From Platerodrilus igneus (Eukaryota > Arthropoda > Insecta > Coleoptera > Lycidae), in the NCBI GenBank assembly GCA_036346225.1, contig JARFIW010001176.1, positions 1,625,884-1,689,883 of the forward strand: a stretch of DNA of 64,000 bases, in the 5' to 3' direction. This document shows positions 33,223 through 47,093 of the stretch, piece by piece; the first letter of the stretch is position 1, and each line of letters begins with the position of its first letter. Position numbers and translations under genes: made by a program. Under the pieces are notes generated by a model. That model searched no databases. It saw nothing but the letters and a program-made list of their open reading frames with translations, and had not been told where the DNA came from.

Positions 33223-35150
33223 TTTGTAGATCTGAAAAAGCATTCGACAATATAAAATGGAAAAAAGGTTCGAAACTCAAAAAGATTGGAATGAGTTTTA
33301 GGAATATCTTATACAAAGAGCAAACAGCAGTAATAGAATTAGAGCAGGAACGTGAAGAAGTAAATATAAGGAAAGGGATGAGACGAGGATGTGCCCTGTT
33401 CCCATTAATTTTTAACTTGTACATGGAAAAGGCAGTGAATACTATCAAATGCAAGAATACATTTGGAATTATTATGCAGAAACAAACGATTGATATGCTC
33501 AGATTTGCAGATGATATAGCGATATTAGCAACTAACAAAGAAGAGTTAAAAGCTGCTCTTAATGAAATGGAAACAGTTCTAACAGAGAGATATAGTATGT
33601 AAATTAACAAAAATAAAACTTGGATCATAGTATATAAAGTAGGGCAAAATAAATTAAAAACTAGAATAGAAATAGGTAACCAGGACTTACAAGAGGTTAA
33701 AGATTTCTACTACCTAGGAAGCCAACAAACGCAAGATGGGAAAAGCGCAAAAGATATAAAACAAAGATTACCACAAGGTCGTGCTACATTTTCCAAGAAA
33801 AAGCAACTACTGTGTTCAAAGACAACAAACATAAAAACAAGGAAAAAATTGCTTAAGACATATGTGTGGAGCATAGCACTGTATGGCTGTGAAACCTGGA
33901 CAGTAGGAGAAGCGGACAGGAAAAAGACAGAAGCCTTTAAAATATGGTGCTACAGACATATGATAAAGATATCATGAACAGACAAAGTTAGGAATATAGA
34001 GGCACTAAAAGTGGTAGAGGAAGAAAGAAAAATGTGGAAAACAGTAAAAAATACGAGATAGGTTGATAGGCCATATACTAAGGCATGAGGGAATACTGCA
34101 GAATATATTAGAATCAGAGATAGGAAAAAAAGTGGTAGAGGTAGACTTAGGTTAGATTATTGCACACAGATAGTGAAAGATGTAGACTGTGGAACTTTCA
34201 GGGAATTGTGCAGTCTAGCTCAGAATAGAAATCAATGAAGGTACGCGTCCAACCTGTTCAGAGATGGAAAACTAATGACGAAAAAAATAACTTTACTTAA
34301 ACATGATGATTATTATAAGCAACTATTGGTATTGGTTGTGGAATATTCACGAAATATGTTAATTGTTCAAAAGGATTTGCTAGAAAACTATTAATTCGGC
34401 AAATGTCTAAGTATTGATTGATCTTGGCAGGCACAGGTTGCTTAACTCCCTTCACATACCACTGAATCTTGGTGAAATAGAACATATAATTAGGAAACAA
34501 CAGAAGAGGAACTGAGCTGTATCTAGTAATTTCAGGGAAGGATCCAGCCAGTTTCAAGACGGAAAACTTAATGACGAAAAAATAATTGCACTTAAATCTG
34601 ATGATTATTATAAACAACTACAGGTGTTGGTTTTGAAATATTTTCAACTAATGTTGCTTGTACGAAAGGACATATTGGAAAACTATTAATTCGGCAAATG
34701 TCCAAGTGTTGGGGGATCTTGGCAGCCCCAGGCTGATAACCCCCTTAATATACTACTGAATATCGGGGAAATAGGGTATATATTTGTAAACAATAGAAGG
34801 GGAACCAAACTGCATCTAACAAGAAAGAGCAGTGGCTATGTTCGAACACAAACAGAAAAAAGAGGAAAATTGTTAAAAGCATATATGTGGAGCACAGCAC
34901 AGTACGTTTATGAAATAGAGGCAGTAGGAGAAGCTGACAGAAAAACGGTAGAAGCCTTTTGGTATATTGTGCTTCAGATGTATGAGGATGATAGCATCGA
35001 CAGACAAAGTTAATTACAAAGAAGTTATAGAAATAGCAGGGGAATAAAAATATGTGGAAAACAAAAAAAAAATAGGAGAAATAGAAGCGTAGGATACGTT
35101 CTAAGGCATTTTTGGGAAATTGTGAAGGATATATTGTAACAGTTTGTATT

Positions 35151-38100
35151 TCCTCTTCTAAAATAACGCATAAAAAATTATGTGTTGTGCTATAAAAATT
35201 TTAAATTTACTTTTATAATTCAATATAAGTCGTACTGCTACAGTTAATACAAAGGTAAGACAAGGTATCATAATTTCGAAACACTCCAATTATTGTCTTT
35301 CTTTATTCTAATTATCTAGTGAATAAAGCGCATAGTTATAAAGGTCCAGTTTGTATTTTAAAACCATGCTAAGACTCGAACAAGCTATCCAGAATTTTCA
35401 TAAAGTATCTTCAAAGTAATATCAAGCAACGTGCTTCTGCGCACCTGGTTGTTGAGGTCGTTGTTGTCGTCAAGCCGAACCAGTCGGCCCCTTATCATTC
35501 TAACGTCAACATGGAAAAATTGATATCCAAGGCTGACTTGTGAATTGCAATTTAGTTTCAAACAATCCATCGATATGTAGGTTTAGAAACTCATCATGGT
35601 TTGTAATTTCTATTTCTAAATAATTCAAACTAATTTTTATGTGATTTTCCTTAGCGCAACACTAAAGAACTAAAGAAACAACACTTAAGAACTGAAGCTG
35701 TAATGGTCGTGCGAAACTGTTAATTTTGCTTTAAGATATATACGTTCCTCATGTTTCAATATGGTTCTAGTTTACGAGGCGTTGTTATAACAATGTAGAC
35801 AACTGCTTTTTTCATGTGTTTGTTCAATGTTGGAGGTCCACATGTGGGTCGAGCTTGTTTGCTAATTGGTTTGTAAGCAGCCATGCCCTGAGTTCAAGGT
35901 TGGTAAGTGATCTTCTTTTTTGAGACAGTCATCTGTTCGACGTTCACGTCATGTTTAAACCGTAACCTTGGTAGTTTGAACCCATGGAAACTAACATCTT
36001 TGTGATAATATTTAATTATGAATTTAAATTTTTAAACGCAGCTTCAGATCAAAATTATGCTTCATAAAATTGTTTATCTAACAAAATCTTTATGAATTTG
36101 CATTATGAATAATATAGTTATGTACTTGCTTACACATGATAACTATTTACCGAAGTTTAAATTTACTAATTTAAAAGATCTTATTACAAAACTAATTTTG
36201 TATGTATGTGAGTCATTTAGTCAGTACTGAAAAGATGACAAAAAAAGCTCATAATTGTGTTAATGATATTTATAGTGCCTATTTGCTTTAGAGGCTTTTT
36301 TAATTAAATTGACCAAGATTAACAATTTAAATATATAAAATTAATGGAACATTCAGAAAACTTATAGTAATTATCTGTCAGAATAAATCAGAAATACTTT
36401 TCAGTTAATATATGTGTTGATACTTAACAGCCTTGATTTTTTTATAAACTTAGAAAAGGTTAATTGCACTTATAGAAGCACTTAAGAAATAGTGTTTATT
36501 CTGTCCATACTTATCACTGGATTCTATGAATTATATATAAACCAGAAGTGCATAAATTTAATAAGTAGAGTGTCCATGCACTATTACTCAAAAGAAAGAT
36601 ATCATAGATGCACAAAACCTGTCTGATTTATTGATTTTTTATTTTGAGGCGCAAACTGCTGATTCCAATATTATTTTATTTACTTTATATTATTTCAGGA
36701 TAAACGTAGTATCATCTAAAAATACAAAATCTTGTATTCCAATAACATAATATACTCGTTGAGGTTCCTATATTTTTCTTAGCGATATGTCTTATTTTTA
36801 TACTCTACCTAAGTACAGTGGCGCCCTACCCATCCGTATTTATTTAACGACCCCCTGATAATCTCTCTAAAACGCTGAAGATAGAGTTCAGAGCTAGTGC
36901 GGAAGTCTTCAAACGTCAGTTGTGTTAATACGGATAAAACTACACCTTCTGCACGACTTTTATGAGAAAAAATGAAGATCTTTTTTAGAAAGTTCCACTA
37001 TCGCCCAAGGCGTGGGGCAACAATAAGTTTCAATATTACAAGCAGAGATAGGAAGAAAAAGGTGGAGGTTGACCTAGAGCAGACTATTGCACACAGATAA
37101 CGAAATATACATACTGTGGAAATTTTAGGGAAATGTATAGGTTAGCACAGAATAGGAAACAATGAGGATACGCGTCTAACTAGTTCCAGGACTGTAGACC
37201 TAATGATGATGGTTTTAGATTAGTTGTACACATTCACGGGACCAACTTTTCCACCCAAATTTCAAAGACATGACTCGCTCTCGCCCCATAAAATTTAAAA
37301 CTAATAGTTTGGAAGAAAACGTGCAAAATTCCTATTTCTCGGCCTTTTATAGTATTCCGCTAGGACAGCGTCGACAAACTCGTCATACAAAATTGCCAAC
37401 TATAAACAATACAAATTTGAAGTTCATGCAAAGAGTCATTTTTTTAAACTTAAGCTTTGCTTTAGTAGAGACATTTCTATGGAAAAATGCTTAGAATTAA
37501 AAGTACACTCTTGAGCTTGTCTTTACTGAATACGTCTTATTCTTAGTTGGTACATGGTACATTAAATAAAACCTGGTATCATACTTATATAAAGATACTA
37601 TTTATTTAAACATATAACAAGTTAAATAATTTGGAAGGTATCCTTAAAAAAACTACAAATACTCCCGTAATGTGAACAATGGCCTTGTATTTCCTTGAAA
37701 AGTAAAGGTAAGTCAAGTTTGTATGTTGTTGTTTTTGATTGTAGTCAAGATTCGAAGTTCTAATTACTAATTAAACTGAAAACTCGACTTTAAGAATGTT
37801 TAAGTACGTGTGTTCTTAAAATACGGAATATTTATATTTAATTTATTTCGTAATTTACGGTTTTTGAGCTATTTATTTAATTTAAAAGGGCCTAGATTTT
37901 GGTTTTTAGATCTTTATTTTATTATACGTGCACTATAAAATTTTTACGCATTTTTTTAATGGTTTTAGGCGGTCTTTTACACGATTTACACGGTTTTTGT
38001 TTTAAATTTATTAAAAACGCCTTTTAAATTATTTTGAAATTATTTTGGGGTGTTTGTTTATTAGTTTTTTACTTTATTATCCCGAGATTTAATGTAGTTT

Positions 38101-38589
38101 ATTTTTTAAACGCGGATTTTAGTTTAATTCAAAGAAAAACGCGATTTATTTATTATTTAACCGATTAAATTATTATTTTTAATTTTATTTCACTGCCGCA
38201 CAATAATAAAAATAAAAAGCAATGTTTAAAATATAGTAAAATAATGAAAACTTTATATAAACATTTACTTGTAGCCTTGTATCTGGGAGCTCCGTGAAAC
38301 ACGTCCGCTTATTTCAAACGCTAACTAGAAAGTTTTTAGAGCGACACAACTAAACATTAAAAAATACCTGGAAATTTTTTTGTTTGGGGTATGGAAACCT
38401 GGAAAAATCAGGGAAGTTTGTAAATTTTTTTTGAGTGACGCCCTATTATATGTATAGTGTTTTTCTTGCGAACTTATTCAAATTATTTATCATACATACA
38501 CATTATTTACCAACAAACACAACGTGCATGCGCACACACACAATACAAACTTGCAATGTTCGAAAAATATAATTATATTTTTGTTGCAG
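35151..38589. other. Probable Serrate upstream intron; no other gene seen
   Basis: AT-rich non-coding sequence before the 38590 exon, apart from a LINE 3' fragment at 37030-37212. I searched by eye for the preceding MNNL-encoding exons (a strand ending in FRW-like residues) and did not find them. Confidence 0.45.
37030..37212 (+). mobile_element. RTE-like LINE 3' end fragment
   Basis: Terminal 180 bp of the same family: AAGCAGAGATAGGAAGAAAA, GATACGCGTCTAACTAG, then CCAGGACTGTAGACCTAATG and GATGATGG. Confidence 0.85.
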
Positions 38590-38644
38590 AGATCGTTTAC
38601 GCTTATACTTCAGGCTGTGGACAATAACAATTATTCAATGCCAG
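38590..38644 (+). CDS. Ser: Serrate (Jagged-type Notch ligand), 55-bp exon before the DSL exon
   Basis: An acceptor (TTTTTGTTGCAG, ending at 38589) and a donor (GTAAGC at 38645) bound 55 bases that read RSFTLILQAVDNNNYSMP plus one base. The SFTLILQA strand is the end of the C2-like MNNL domain of insect Serrate. The extra base G joins the TT that begins the exon at 55430 to make a Val codon, so the phases match exactly. Insect Serrate proteins have the same order: this strand, a short variable loop, then I-E-ATYSG and the DSL domain. Serrate is a single-pass membrane ligand that activates Notch on neighbouring cells. Earlier exons were not found in the window. Confidence 0.9.
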
Positions 38645-41149
38645 GTAAGCAGTATTTTAATAGTACTTTGTTTTGTAGGAGTTTTTCAGTTGTTTACTTA
38701 AATTCTTTCTTATATCATTATGTCAAGCTTTTAGAATATTTTTATTAATTTTGTTTGTGTTAGATATTGATGTTTTTACGTTTTTATGCATTGTGCCTTT
38801 GCACAATTACATTTTTGTTGCGATACCTAATGTATTTTATGCTTTTACCGTACAATTATAAATAACAGCTAAGTAAAGATTATCGCATGAAGTTGTTTCT
38901 GCCTGAAAATACATATTACTCATTTATTTAAGAAAAGCTTAGAGATCACTCAGCCTGTAACACATTTAGTTAGCAGGTTAGGGTAGTAGATTTTTAGAAA
39001 AGTTTTGTTTGTGAGGAGAGTGTAACGCGTTGGCATTACATTAAATATAAAGCGTATGGGAAAAAAGAAAATTTACTTAAATGGACGAAATAGTTACGAT
39101 TATACCTTGTATATTCAAATTCCACAAATAGTAGTGTTCATTAAACATGTCATTTTAATAAATTTTTGGTTTTTTGAAAGAAATTCAAGCAATAAACTGA
39201 TAACCCAAAAGCATAGCTATATTTCTGTTATGCATATGTAAACGTAACTCAGGTCTTTAAGTTATTTCAAAACCGCAAAAATAAAACATTTCAACATTAC
39301 TTATTTTGAAGCCGAATACAAAGATGTAAGTCTGAGAAATTATCCTAGTTAGTAAATTTTGTTAGCGTAGTCATGTTATTCTAGAAGGCTTTTAGAAAAA
39401 TTAACGCAGTGAAATTATTAATATGCATGTTCCATGTTATAATTATCCCAAAATAAAACTTTTTACAATTTTTGGTAGAATTAAGAAAAATTAAACGGTG
39501 CACACATGAAATTATAATTCAAAGAAATCTCTAGATAAGAGAATAATATCATTACCATGTAATACAGACGCTTATTTAATGAATCTCACAAATATCAGGT
39601 TACACAGACAGAAATATAAAATACATACAATGTAAAATTATTTTTAATGTATCCTTTCAGACTGCCGATGAAATGCAATAGCGTGAGCACGTGAGCTATA
39701 CATAATGAAACAATCTGAACTCACGCTTTGTTCACGTGATTCGTTACAATTTCTAGAGGAGTATTGTACAATGACATAACCCTGAGCGTACGAAAAGTGG
39801 TAGAAAATGACGAACGCTAGACAGTGGACGCAAAACCTGAATTGATTATTCACAAACCATAAACGAAAATACATGTGAGGGTGGTCGTTATGCGGGTAGT
39901 CGAATAAACACTTCTTTGGCATAAATTACCAAACCGGAGTCAACGTTGTGATATCCGCGGATTTTCGACAGAACCCAGTAACACTGATAGAATAGGGACG
40001 GATTAGTTTCAGAGCAGTAAAGATTGGAAATGGGAAACCCGATGGAGCATTAATTCAATCCTGGCTTCATGGAATTTTTTGTCCGCATTAAGACGTCGTT
40101 GCTGAAACTTCTAGTTTTCTTTGTGTAAACAGATTGTTTAGAATTTGTAAAAAGACCGACTTAATTAGAACCCCCAGGAATACTCGTCGTCCCTAGACTA
40201 GACTAGACGAGTTTGCGCTCACAACATTCAAGACAGTGTTGAAAGCCTTACAAGGTAAGCGTTATTGGTGACGCAGCATGAAATTGCATTTTGTTAATCT
40301 TTATATTTCTCGATTTTATTTCGTTTCTTTAATTTCCAGTGTCTTCTCTTCTAGTTCAATTTTTTTAGAACTGCAATTCGCTGCTTCATAGGAGGCATAC
40401 GCCGAAACCATCGTCCTCGTTTTCCAGCTCTGCCTCTTTTTCTCTGGATCACCCCATAAAGTTGTTAAGAACAAGATGAAGCAAAAAAGCTATTTATCAA
40501 ACGGTAGCTTTTGAACGACTGAACATTTTTTAGGCGAAGAATAATTTTCAAGGTTTTGTCTTGTAGCACAACTTGTTGGATTTGACAAAGTTATTCTTTT
40601 TTGGTGTGGCAGATTCTTAAAAGAAAAGCGGATGTAAATTCTTACGCTGTTTTGTTGTAAAGGCACATTTGAAATTTGCTAGATTCTTTTTCGTTGCCGC
40701 TGAAGCGAAATGATTTACAGAAATGGATTTTGTTAACGTGGGATTTGCGATATCAATATTTTTCATAACAGAATTGTATGAAATGATCCGAATTGGGAAG
40801 TTGAGACGGATCTTTTTCCATCTCATACACACATTTTGTGTGGAAATCGAGTTTCTTCTCAAAAATATTAGACTTATATTCCGCAATTCTTCATGACAGA
40901 CGCAAATCCTTTAAAGCTTGAATATTTATTTGAATGATGGCTTTGATAGAGGTTGTGGGCTTCCTTAAATTTTCTATTCTGATTATATATGTTTAGGAAA
41001 TTAACAATACAGTTCACAATATACAAAAAAATGTGTTGAGGTAAACCCACGACACAACAAAAAAGACGAGCCGGCTATGCACAGTTGGAGGTTGGGGTGG
41101 GGAGTAGTAGAAACGCAATACCACAAACTAACTAGTTGAAATAAAAGAT

Positions 41150-43130
41150 GAAGGAATGGTGATTAGTAATAACAGTGGAGTGCTTTTGATATACGAGCGG
41201 AACTTCTAAATTGCCCACAGAACTCCACTTTAGTAAGGGAATAATTGCGTTCAGATTTGGAAAGTGAGCGACTAATAAAACTGACCTCTTCGCCATCGGA
41301 GGAGTTCTGACTCATGACACCTAGACCTACACCGAAATGAGAAGTATCGGTTTAAATGGTAAAAGGCGGTGTAAAGTCTGGAAAGGAAGGTATGGTAATC
41401 GAAATTTAATGTTGTTTAAGAAACAGAAATGCGGACTGATAATCGGGAATCCAGACAAAAGGAAATTTCTTACGAGTAAAATTAGAAAGCGGAAAAGTAA
41501 GGGCGGTGAAATTCAAAATGAAGCGCCGGTACCAACTGGCCAAACCAATCAGCCAACGGACTTGTGGGACAGAGGACGGAGAAATGATATTAAGAACAGA
41601 GAAAACCTTGTAGACCATACCGGTTAACGACGTAACCAAAATAGCTGAGTTCGGGGAAGCAGAAATCATACTTATCGTGACGAAGGGTAACATCAGCAAC
41701 GAAACGACGTGAAGAAATTAACTCGAGAATGTGAAGGTGTTCGTCAAATGAGAGGGTATCGTCAAGACATGTAAAGCACACAAGGGTTTAAATTCAGGAC
41801 CTAAAGGACCGATAAGGTACGGGAGAATTATGGATACCGAAGGAGAGATGGTAAAATTGATACAGGCCTTGATGAGGGACAGTAAACGCAGTGATATACT
41901 TAGATTCGGGAGCGAGAAGAAGAAGTGGAAAAGAAATGGGATAATAGCGTTGTTTTATCGGTTCTGCGGACGTACGAATGTGGCATTGAGCTAGTGTGGT
42001 ACAACCAAGACCAGTAGGCTATTTAGAAAAAGAGGTATAGATTAAGGAATCTAAAAGGAGTTGTTGTTCGGTAGTGAGTTCGGACACAATATGGCCGAAG
42101 GTAGTACTAATGGTGACTAATGAGGAAGGAGAACAAAATCCATAAGCCATTGCGATAATTAGGGACACATTGTACGCATTTGTAAAAATCGATTCTAAGA
42201 ATCAGTTGGGGGGAGACTTCCTGAATCACAAGAACTTTCAATGTAGTGACCAAATTCTGAAGAGTTATATGAAGGGAAACGAAGCCTAGGATTGTACATT
42301 TGGAATTATCCGTAAAACTACAGAAGGCGTGAAAAGTTGGGTTAAGGGAACTTAGACGGTGCCAACCGGGACTGCCAAAGATAACACGGATAATGCCGAA
42401 GTCGAGCAGACCAGTGAAAGAAAGTCCAAAAATTGTAACTGCCAAATAAGGACGTTTGTCGCCCCGTACTTTAACACACTTGAAATCTAATGGGTAACGA
42501 GCGTGATCGTCAAAAGAAGACATAGAATCTCCGTCCAGGTCCAAAAATTCTAGCGTCAGTTTAACGAATTTATGTTGCGCAATTACGCCGAGACTTCCCA
42601 ATGTCCGTAACAATAGCAATGGAGTACTTGAGCACGCACACAATGAGTTGAATCGTGACCAGTTGGGTTGCGGTTGAAGCACGTGACGTGACGAGTAGAA
42701 GCAGTAGGGACGAAACCGGAAAAGGGTAGGGTCTGCTAGTGGATGTTGAGCGAATCTTGACCGACCTTTCTTGGGAACCAGTAGTATTTTTAGCAGTCGC
42801 GGCGGACTCAAAGGTAAAATCCGGTTCTACGTATGTGTTTGTCTTGACTAATGGGTACATAGTTGTCAAGGCGTAATGTATTTCGCTCCAGCTCAAACAT
42901 TCCTCTTCTAACTCCTGCAACGAATTCACAGTGAGTAACTGAGCAGGATAGTAGGGATGAGTGATAGATTTCTAGAAACAACGCCTAGTTACACATCTTC
43001 AGGCATACCACCATGACACCGAAACATTGCAGTCATTCAAGATAAGTATTTGACAGTACTTTCAGAAGGATTTTGTGTTCATTTTAAGATATCATTAAAT
43101 AATTGACGGTTATAATTCGGGGGTTAAAAA
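41150..43130 (-). pseudogene. Ty3/Gypsy element B: leader, gag end, protease, RT, RNase H start
   Basis: Minus strand, read from 43130 down. A leader is followed by a gag-like frame from 42929 (NSLQELEEECLSWSEIHY), a basic/cysteine region, and the protease-like VTIFGLSFTGLLDFGI, where the catalytic DTG/DSG has become DFG (about 42385-42430). The RT catalytic region is degraded to LDDTLSFDEHLHIL near 41730, followed by SYFGYVVNRYGLQ. The connection segment SVPQVRWLIGLASWYRRFI ends near 41540. The RNase H part matches element A and stops near 41150. Frameshifts are numerous. Confidence 0.82.
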
Positions 43131-43450
43131 TGTTGTACTAGTAACACAAAGGAAAGTGAAGCAATGCCAATAATGACCTTCTATCAATTTTAGATAACAA
43201 CCTTCTTTTAAACTGGAATACAAAACAGGTGTGAGAGATAGGCGACTGGTGTTATTAATGAGCAAGAAAATGTGGTTTGATGAACGAAACCCAGACCTCA
43301 AATACTGAAAGATAACGGAGTTGAGTGTGTTGTCTAGGTTAGAAGTATTACGAATTTAGAATAGCCAAAATAATAATTGAAGCACGTATTTACAATTCTG
43401 CAGGAAAATGTGGTAGGACGAAAATTGAATGTAAAAAATTCCCCCCAGCA
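43131..43450 (-). repeat. Ty3 LTR shared by elements A and B
   Basis: Matches 46800-47093 over about 300 bp, with shared blocks such as AGGAAAGTGA, ATACAAAA.AGGTGTGAGA, GAAGTATTA.GAATTTAGAATAGCC and CGAAAATTGAA. Being between A and B on the minus strand, it serves as 3' LTR of A and 5' LTR of B. A run of six Gs (minus strand) just outside its start, at 43441-43446, could be the polypurine tract of A. Edges are approximate. Confidence 0.78.
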
Positions 43451-46400
43451 AAATTAAAAGATTGGGGTAGGAAACAAAAGCAGAGGATCAACTAACTCAA
43501 CATCAAAGCGAACGGAGAAAAACAAAAAAAATGTCGTTCGACTTGAAGGTAACATAACCTTAAGGCTACGAGTAGAAATCGGGCGGAACACTATCTTAAG
43601 TGAACGCTAAGGAACGAACAACTTACGTAGGAAAAGTGAAAAGGAGAGATATGGGACAACACGAGCAATCAACGAGAACTAGACAGAACGATATCAACAT
43701 TATAAACATCGCCAGTAGACAGATGTGTCTTATGAACAAACAGTAAAGTTTTCAAACTTCAAGAAAAGATTTAGTTTTTCTCGAAAAGGATGAAAAGATG
43801 AAAACCAGCGGTAATGGCCAAATAAGACAAAACTCAAATATGCCAGAGAACGACGAGAAGGCTGAGAAGAAGAACAAGGTACTATAATCTGTGCTAAGAA
43901 GGAGTCGTCTCAAACGGACAATCAAGGAAAAGAATATCTATTATTAGACCTGAAAAGTCGACTTAGTCGCAGTAACCGAAGAAAAAGACGTATCTGAAAG
44001 GCATATCGCAGAAAGCGAATAAAAAATCAAACTAAGTCAGTATGAGAACCGATAATAAGTAAAACTAGCTAAAGGAAAACGGAAATGTAGTTCAAAAAAG
44101 AAAAGGAAGGGACCAGTAGTCCTGAGCACAGGGTCTAAAAGAAAAATTCCAGATGAGTACAAATTCAACATGAGAAATTGGAACGGGAGGACAACTAACG
44201 ATATTTTTAATGTGTGTCGCACCACTAAGACAGTAACGAAATAAGATTACATAAGGGTTATCAGGTTGAGCTGGTAAAGGTCATTGACGTGCCAGATGCT
44301 TTTGGTATGTGAGTAGGTCCAAGGAGAAATAACTTCAATTATGAGGAAAGGACCGAGAAATTTAGGGGCAAGTTTGGGGTTAAAGTGGGTGAAGCGTCGG
44401 GCAAGGCAAAATTTTGCCGCCAAACAGAATCTCCTAATTGAAATTTAACAGGATGATGTTGAAGGTTATGACGATTATGAGTATTGCGGTATGCAGCAGA
44501 CAGCTTCTTTAGAATATTAGAACGAATGGGATCAGGCGAAGGATACTCATGATCCGGGATATACGTATCGTTTAATTCGGACAATTGGCCGAAGTAACCG
44601 CCAGAAAGAATATGTTCTCTACCAAACATCACAAAGAATGCAGTACAGCGAGTGATATCATGTTTGGACGTACGGATGGCACAGCAAGTTGTTAAAGATT
44701 GACATCTCAATGAAGATTATTGTCACGGACATAGGAAGCAATCATAGTTTTGAGGGTACGGTTAAAACGTTCGGGAGGATTGACTTGAGAATGATAACAG
44801 GGGTGGAATAAATTTTGGAATGTTAATGGCCACACAATGAGGTGATAGGCGACTGCGGAACTGTGTACCGTTATCGGTGATCAAGTATTAAGGAACACCA
44901 AAAAGCAGGAAGACTCGTTCTTTAAGGATTTTAGTAACGACGGTTCATTAACTTTGCACTAAGTAAGGAAAAGAGCAAATTTAATAAAGTAATCAGCCCA
45001 AAAGAAATAGGAATAACCTTTGGTAGAACTGTGAAGAGGACCTACAAGGTCACAGGGAATTAATTTGTCGAGGATACGAAGGTTTAGCTCTGGGAGCATA
45101 GAAACCAGGAGGAAATATCTGTTCAACCTTATGGGCAGTACAGAAAGAACGTCGGATGTAGCGAGCGGGTTTTCAGCTTAGGGACAAGACCAAAAGTTGG
45201 TACGGAGAAGTTGGGCGGAAGGTCACCTCACAATGATCAGAAATGGGGGGATTGTGGTGAAGGGAAATCAGATATTTCCGTTGCTTAAAGGATACGATGA
45301 TTTTCCAATCGTTCTGCAAATGGCAACGATAGAAGTTTTGTTTAGACGGAAAAGGATATGGTTCACCATGGACCAGGAAGGATAGCGTTTGGGAGAATGG
45401 AAGATCTTTTGGAGCATACTATTATACCAGAGATCATGAGTTGGAAAGGTAACGTCAAGGGAAGTAATGGCGGAAATTGGAATCAATTTAAGTAAAGGGA
45501 CGGATCGGGAAAGGATATCAGGGACGATATGGTTTTTACCTTTACGGTGGAGAAAACTAAAATTGTATCGTATCTTGAGAATCAGCAACGATAAAGTTCT
45601 TTTGACGACAAAGAAAGATGTCGTTCGTTACGAACCAGGAAAGATAACGCCTGTGAGATTGGGAGACTTTTGGGATTATGTTATTATACCAGGGATCGTC
45701 AGTAGGAAGGGTGATATCAAGGGAGGTAATTGCCAAAACAGAAACAGGCTCGAGGACGAAACAGATAGGGAGAGGGTACTAGGTACGACATGGTCTTTGT
45801 CTTTACGGTTAAGAATGCAGAAATTATATTGCTAAAGGCGAAGTAACCCGTGAGCTAAGCATCCAGATGAACTCTGAAGTTTTGTTAACCAGATGAGGAA
45901 ATGGTGATCGGCATAACAGTGAAGTAAGTGCTTTTGATATGATATACGGGTGGAACTTTTCAATGGTCCACAGAACTTCTAAGCACTCATTTTCAGTAAC
46001 GGAATAGTTGCACTCAGATTTGGAAAGTGAACGATTAATGAAACTGACAACTTTTTTTTCTTCGGAGGAGTTCGGGCTTAGAATTACATTTAGACTACAA
46101 TGAGAAGCATCGGTTTGGATAGTAACCTGTAGAGTCAGGACAGAATGGCATGAAAACAGAAACTTAATGTTGTTTAAGTGACTGACAATTGGGAGTTCAG
46201 ACAAACGGGACAGTCTTTCGAGAAGATTAGAAAGCGGAGAAATAGGGTGGCGAAATTTTGATTAAAGCGTTGATACCAACTGGTGATGCCATCAGCCGAC
46301 GGACATGTGGAACAATGGAGGGAGAACTGATATTAAGAATAGAGGAAACGTCAGGATCGACAAATAGACCATCCTGGTTAACGACGTAACCAAGATAGCG

Positions 46401-46560
46401 AAATTTGGGAAGACAAATGACACGAGGGGTAAGACTAGGAACGAAAAGACGTGAAAGGGGTAAGTTGAGGATGCGAAAGTGTTCCTCGAATGCGAGGGTA
46501 GCTGTGATGATATCGTCAAGATATATGATGATGATGCCACCATTGACCACATTTACGACA
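43451..46560 (-). pseudogene. Ty3/Gypsy element A: RT to integrase, gag and protease deleted
   Basis: Read downward on the minus strand. RT catalytic YLDDI lies near 46500, followed by the RT connection (FRYLGYVVNQDGL). RNase H follows (TIQTDASHCSLNVIL..., 46150-45970), then the linker and HHCC zinc region in two copies (see 45376-45835). The integrase core starts CDLVGPLHSSTKGYSY near 45040. The Glu-bearing NPPERFNRTLKTMIASYVRD lies at about 44790-44715. The C-terminal region is at 44710-44339 (FFVMFGREHI, then LGDSVWR). The second catalytic Asp region is corrupted. Gag, protease and the start of RT are absent, so the copy is internally deleted. Confidence 0.85.
45376..45835 (-). repeat. 262-bp tandem duplication inside Ty3 pol
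   Basis: The stretch with ATTATACCAGAGATCATGAG at 45421 recurs at 45683 as ATTATACCAGGGATCGTCAG. The later parts also match (TGGTTTTTACCTTTACGGTGGA against TGGTCTTTGTCTTTACGGTTAA). Both encode the RNase H-integrase linker on the minus strand. Confidence 0.85.
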
Positions 46561-46799
46561 GTACTTTATTTCGCTGTCAAATTATGAACTCATATGTAGA
46601 AAGATACACAACCCAAATTATCGTATAATTTTATCATAGAATATACTTAAATTCTAGAATAAAGGAGCTATAACCGAAGGTATTAGTGAGTCTTCACCAC
46701 CATGCATGCTTGTCATAGCTACACCAGGAGGAGCGTTTAAAAAGTATTTATGTAACTTGCTCTTTAGAAATTTTTCAGAAAATGTTACTAAAAAATAAT

Positions 46800-47093
46800 T
46801 GTGTATTCATTTCTGAAACCCAAAGGAAAGTGATATAATGCCATTAATGATCTTTTATCAATAATAGCGTTCTTCCAAACATGAATACAAAATAGGTGTG
46901 AGATAAAGGACTTATATTATCGATGAGCAACCACATGTGTTTTGATGAATGAAAGCCAGACTTCATATAGTGAAAGAACACTAAGTAAAATGTGTTGCTT
47001 AGTTTAGAAGTATTATGAATTTAGAATAGCCAAAAATAGTAATTGAAGCACTTACAATTCTACAATTTAGTAGTACGAAAATTGAACGTAACA
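46800..47093 (-). repeat. Ty3 element A 5' LTR
   Basis: Partner of 43131-43450. Read on the minus strand it begins TGTTACGTTCAATTTTCGTA and ends near TACACA, giving the usual TG...CA ends. Divergence from the other LTR is considerable, indicating an old insertion. Confidence 0.75.

Larger units (their letters stand above)
31748..35150 (+). mobile_element. RTE-like LINE with duplicated 3' ends
   Basis: Starts in the C-terminal endonuclease region (YPEADIDTDHNIVIMK, 31920-31965). It passes the EN-RT linker (32000-32600) and the reverse transcriptase: QFGFRRNRGT near 32855, KAFDN near 33240, and FADD at 33505-33516. It continues to the ALYGCETW segment (33870-33900) and the C-terminus near 34240. 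Then linker, a short LINE scrap, linker again, and a second LINE 3' end up to 35150. An (AT)n-bounded hairpin has split the RT at 32941-33218. Many stops. Confidence 0.85.

Noticed and set aside
45197..45835. Plus-strand open frames over the Ty3 region
   Set aside because: Antisense shadows of the minus-strand pol, which shows RNase H and integrase motifs.
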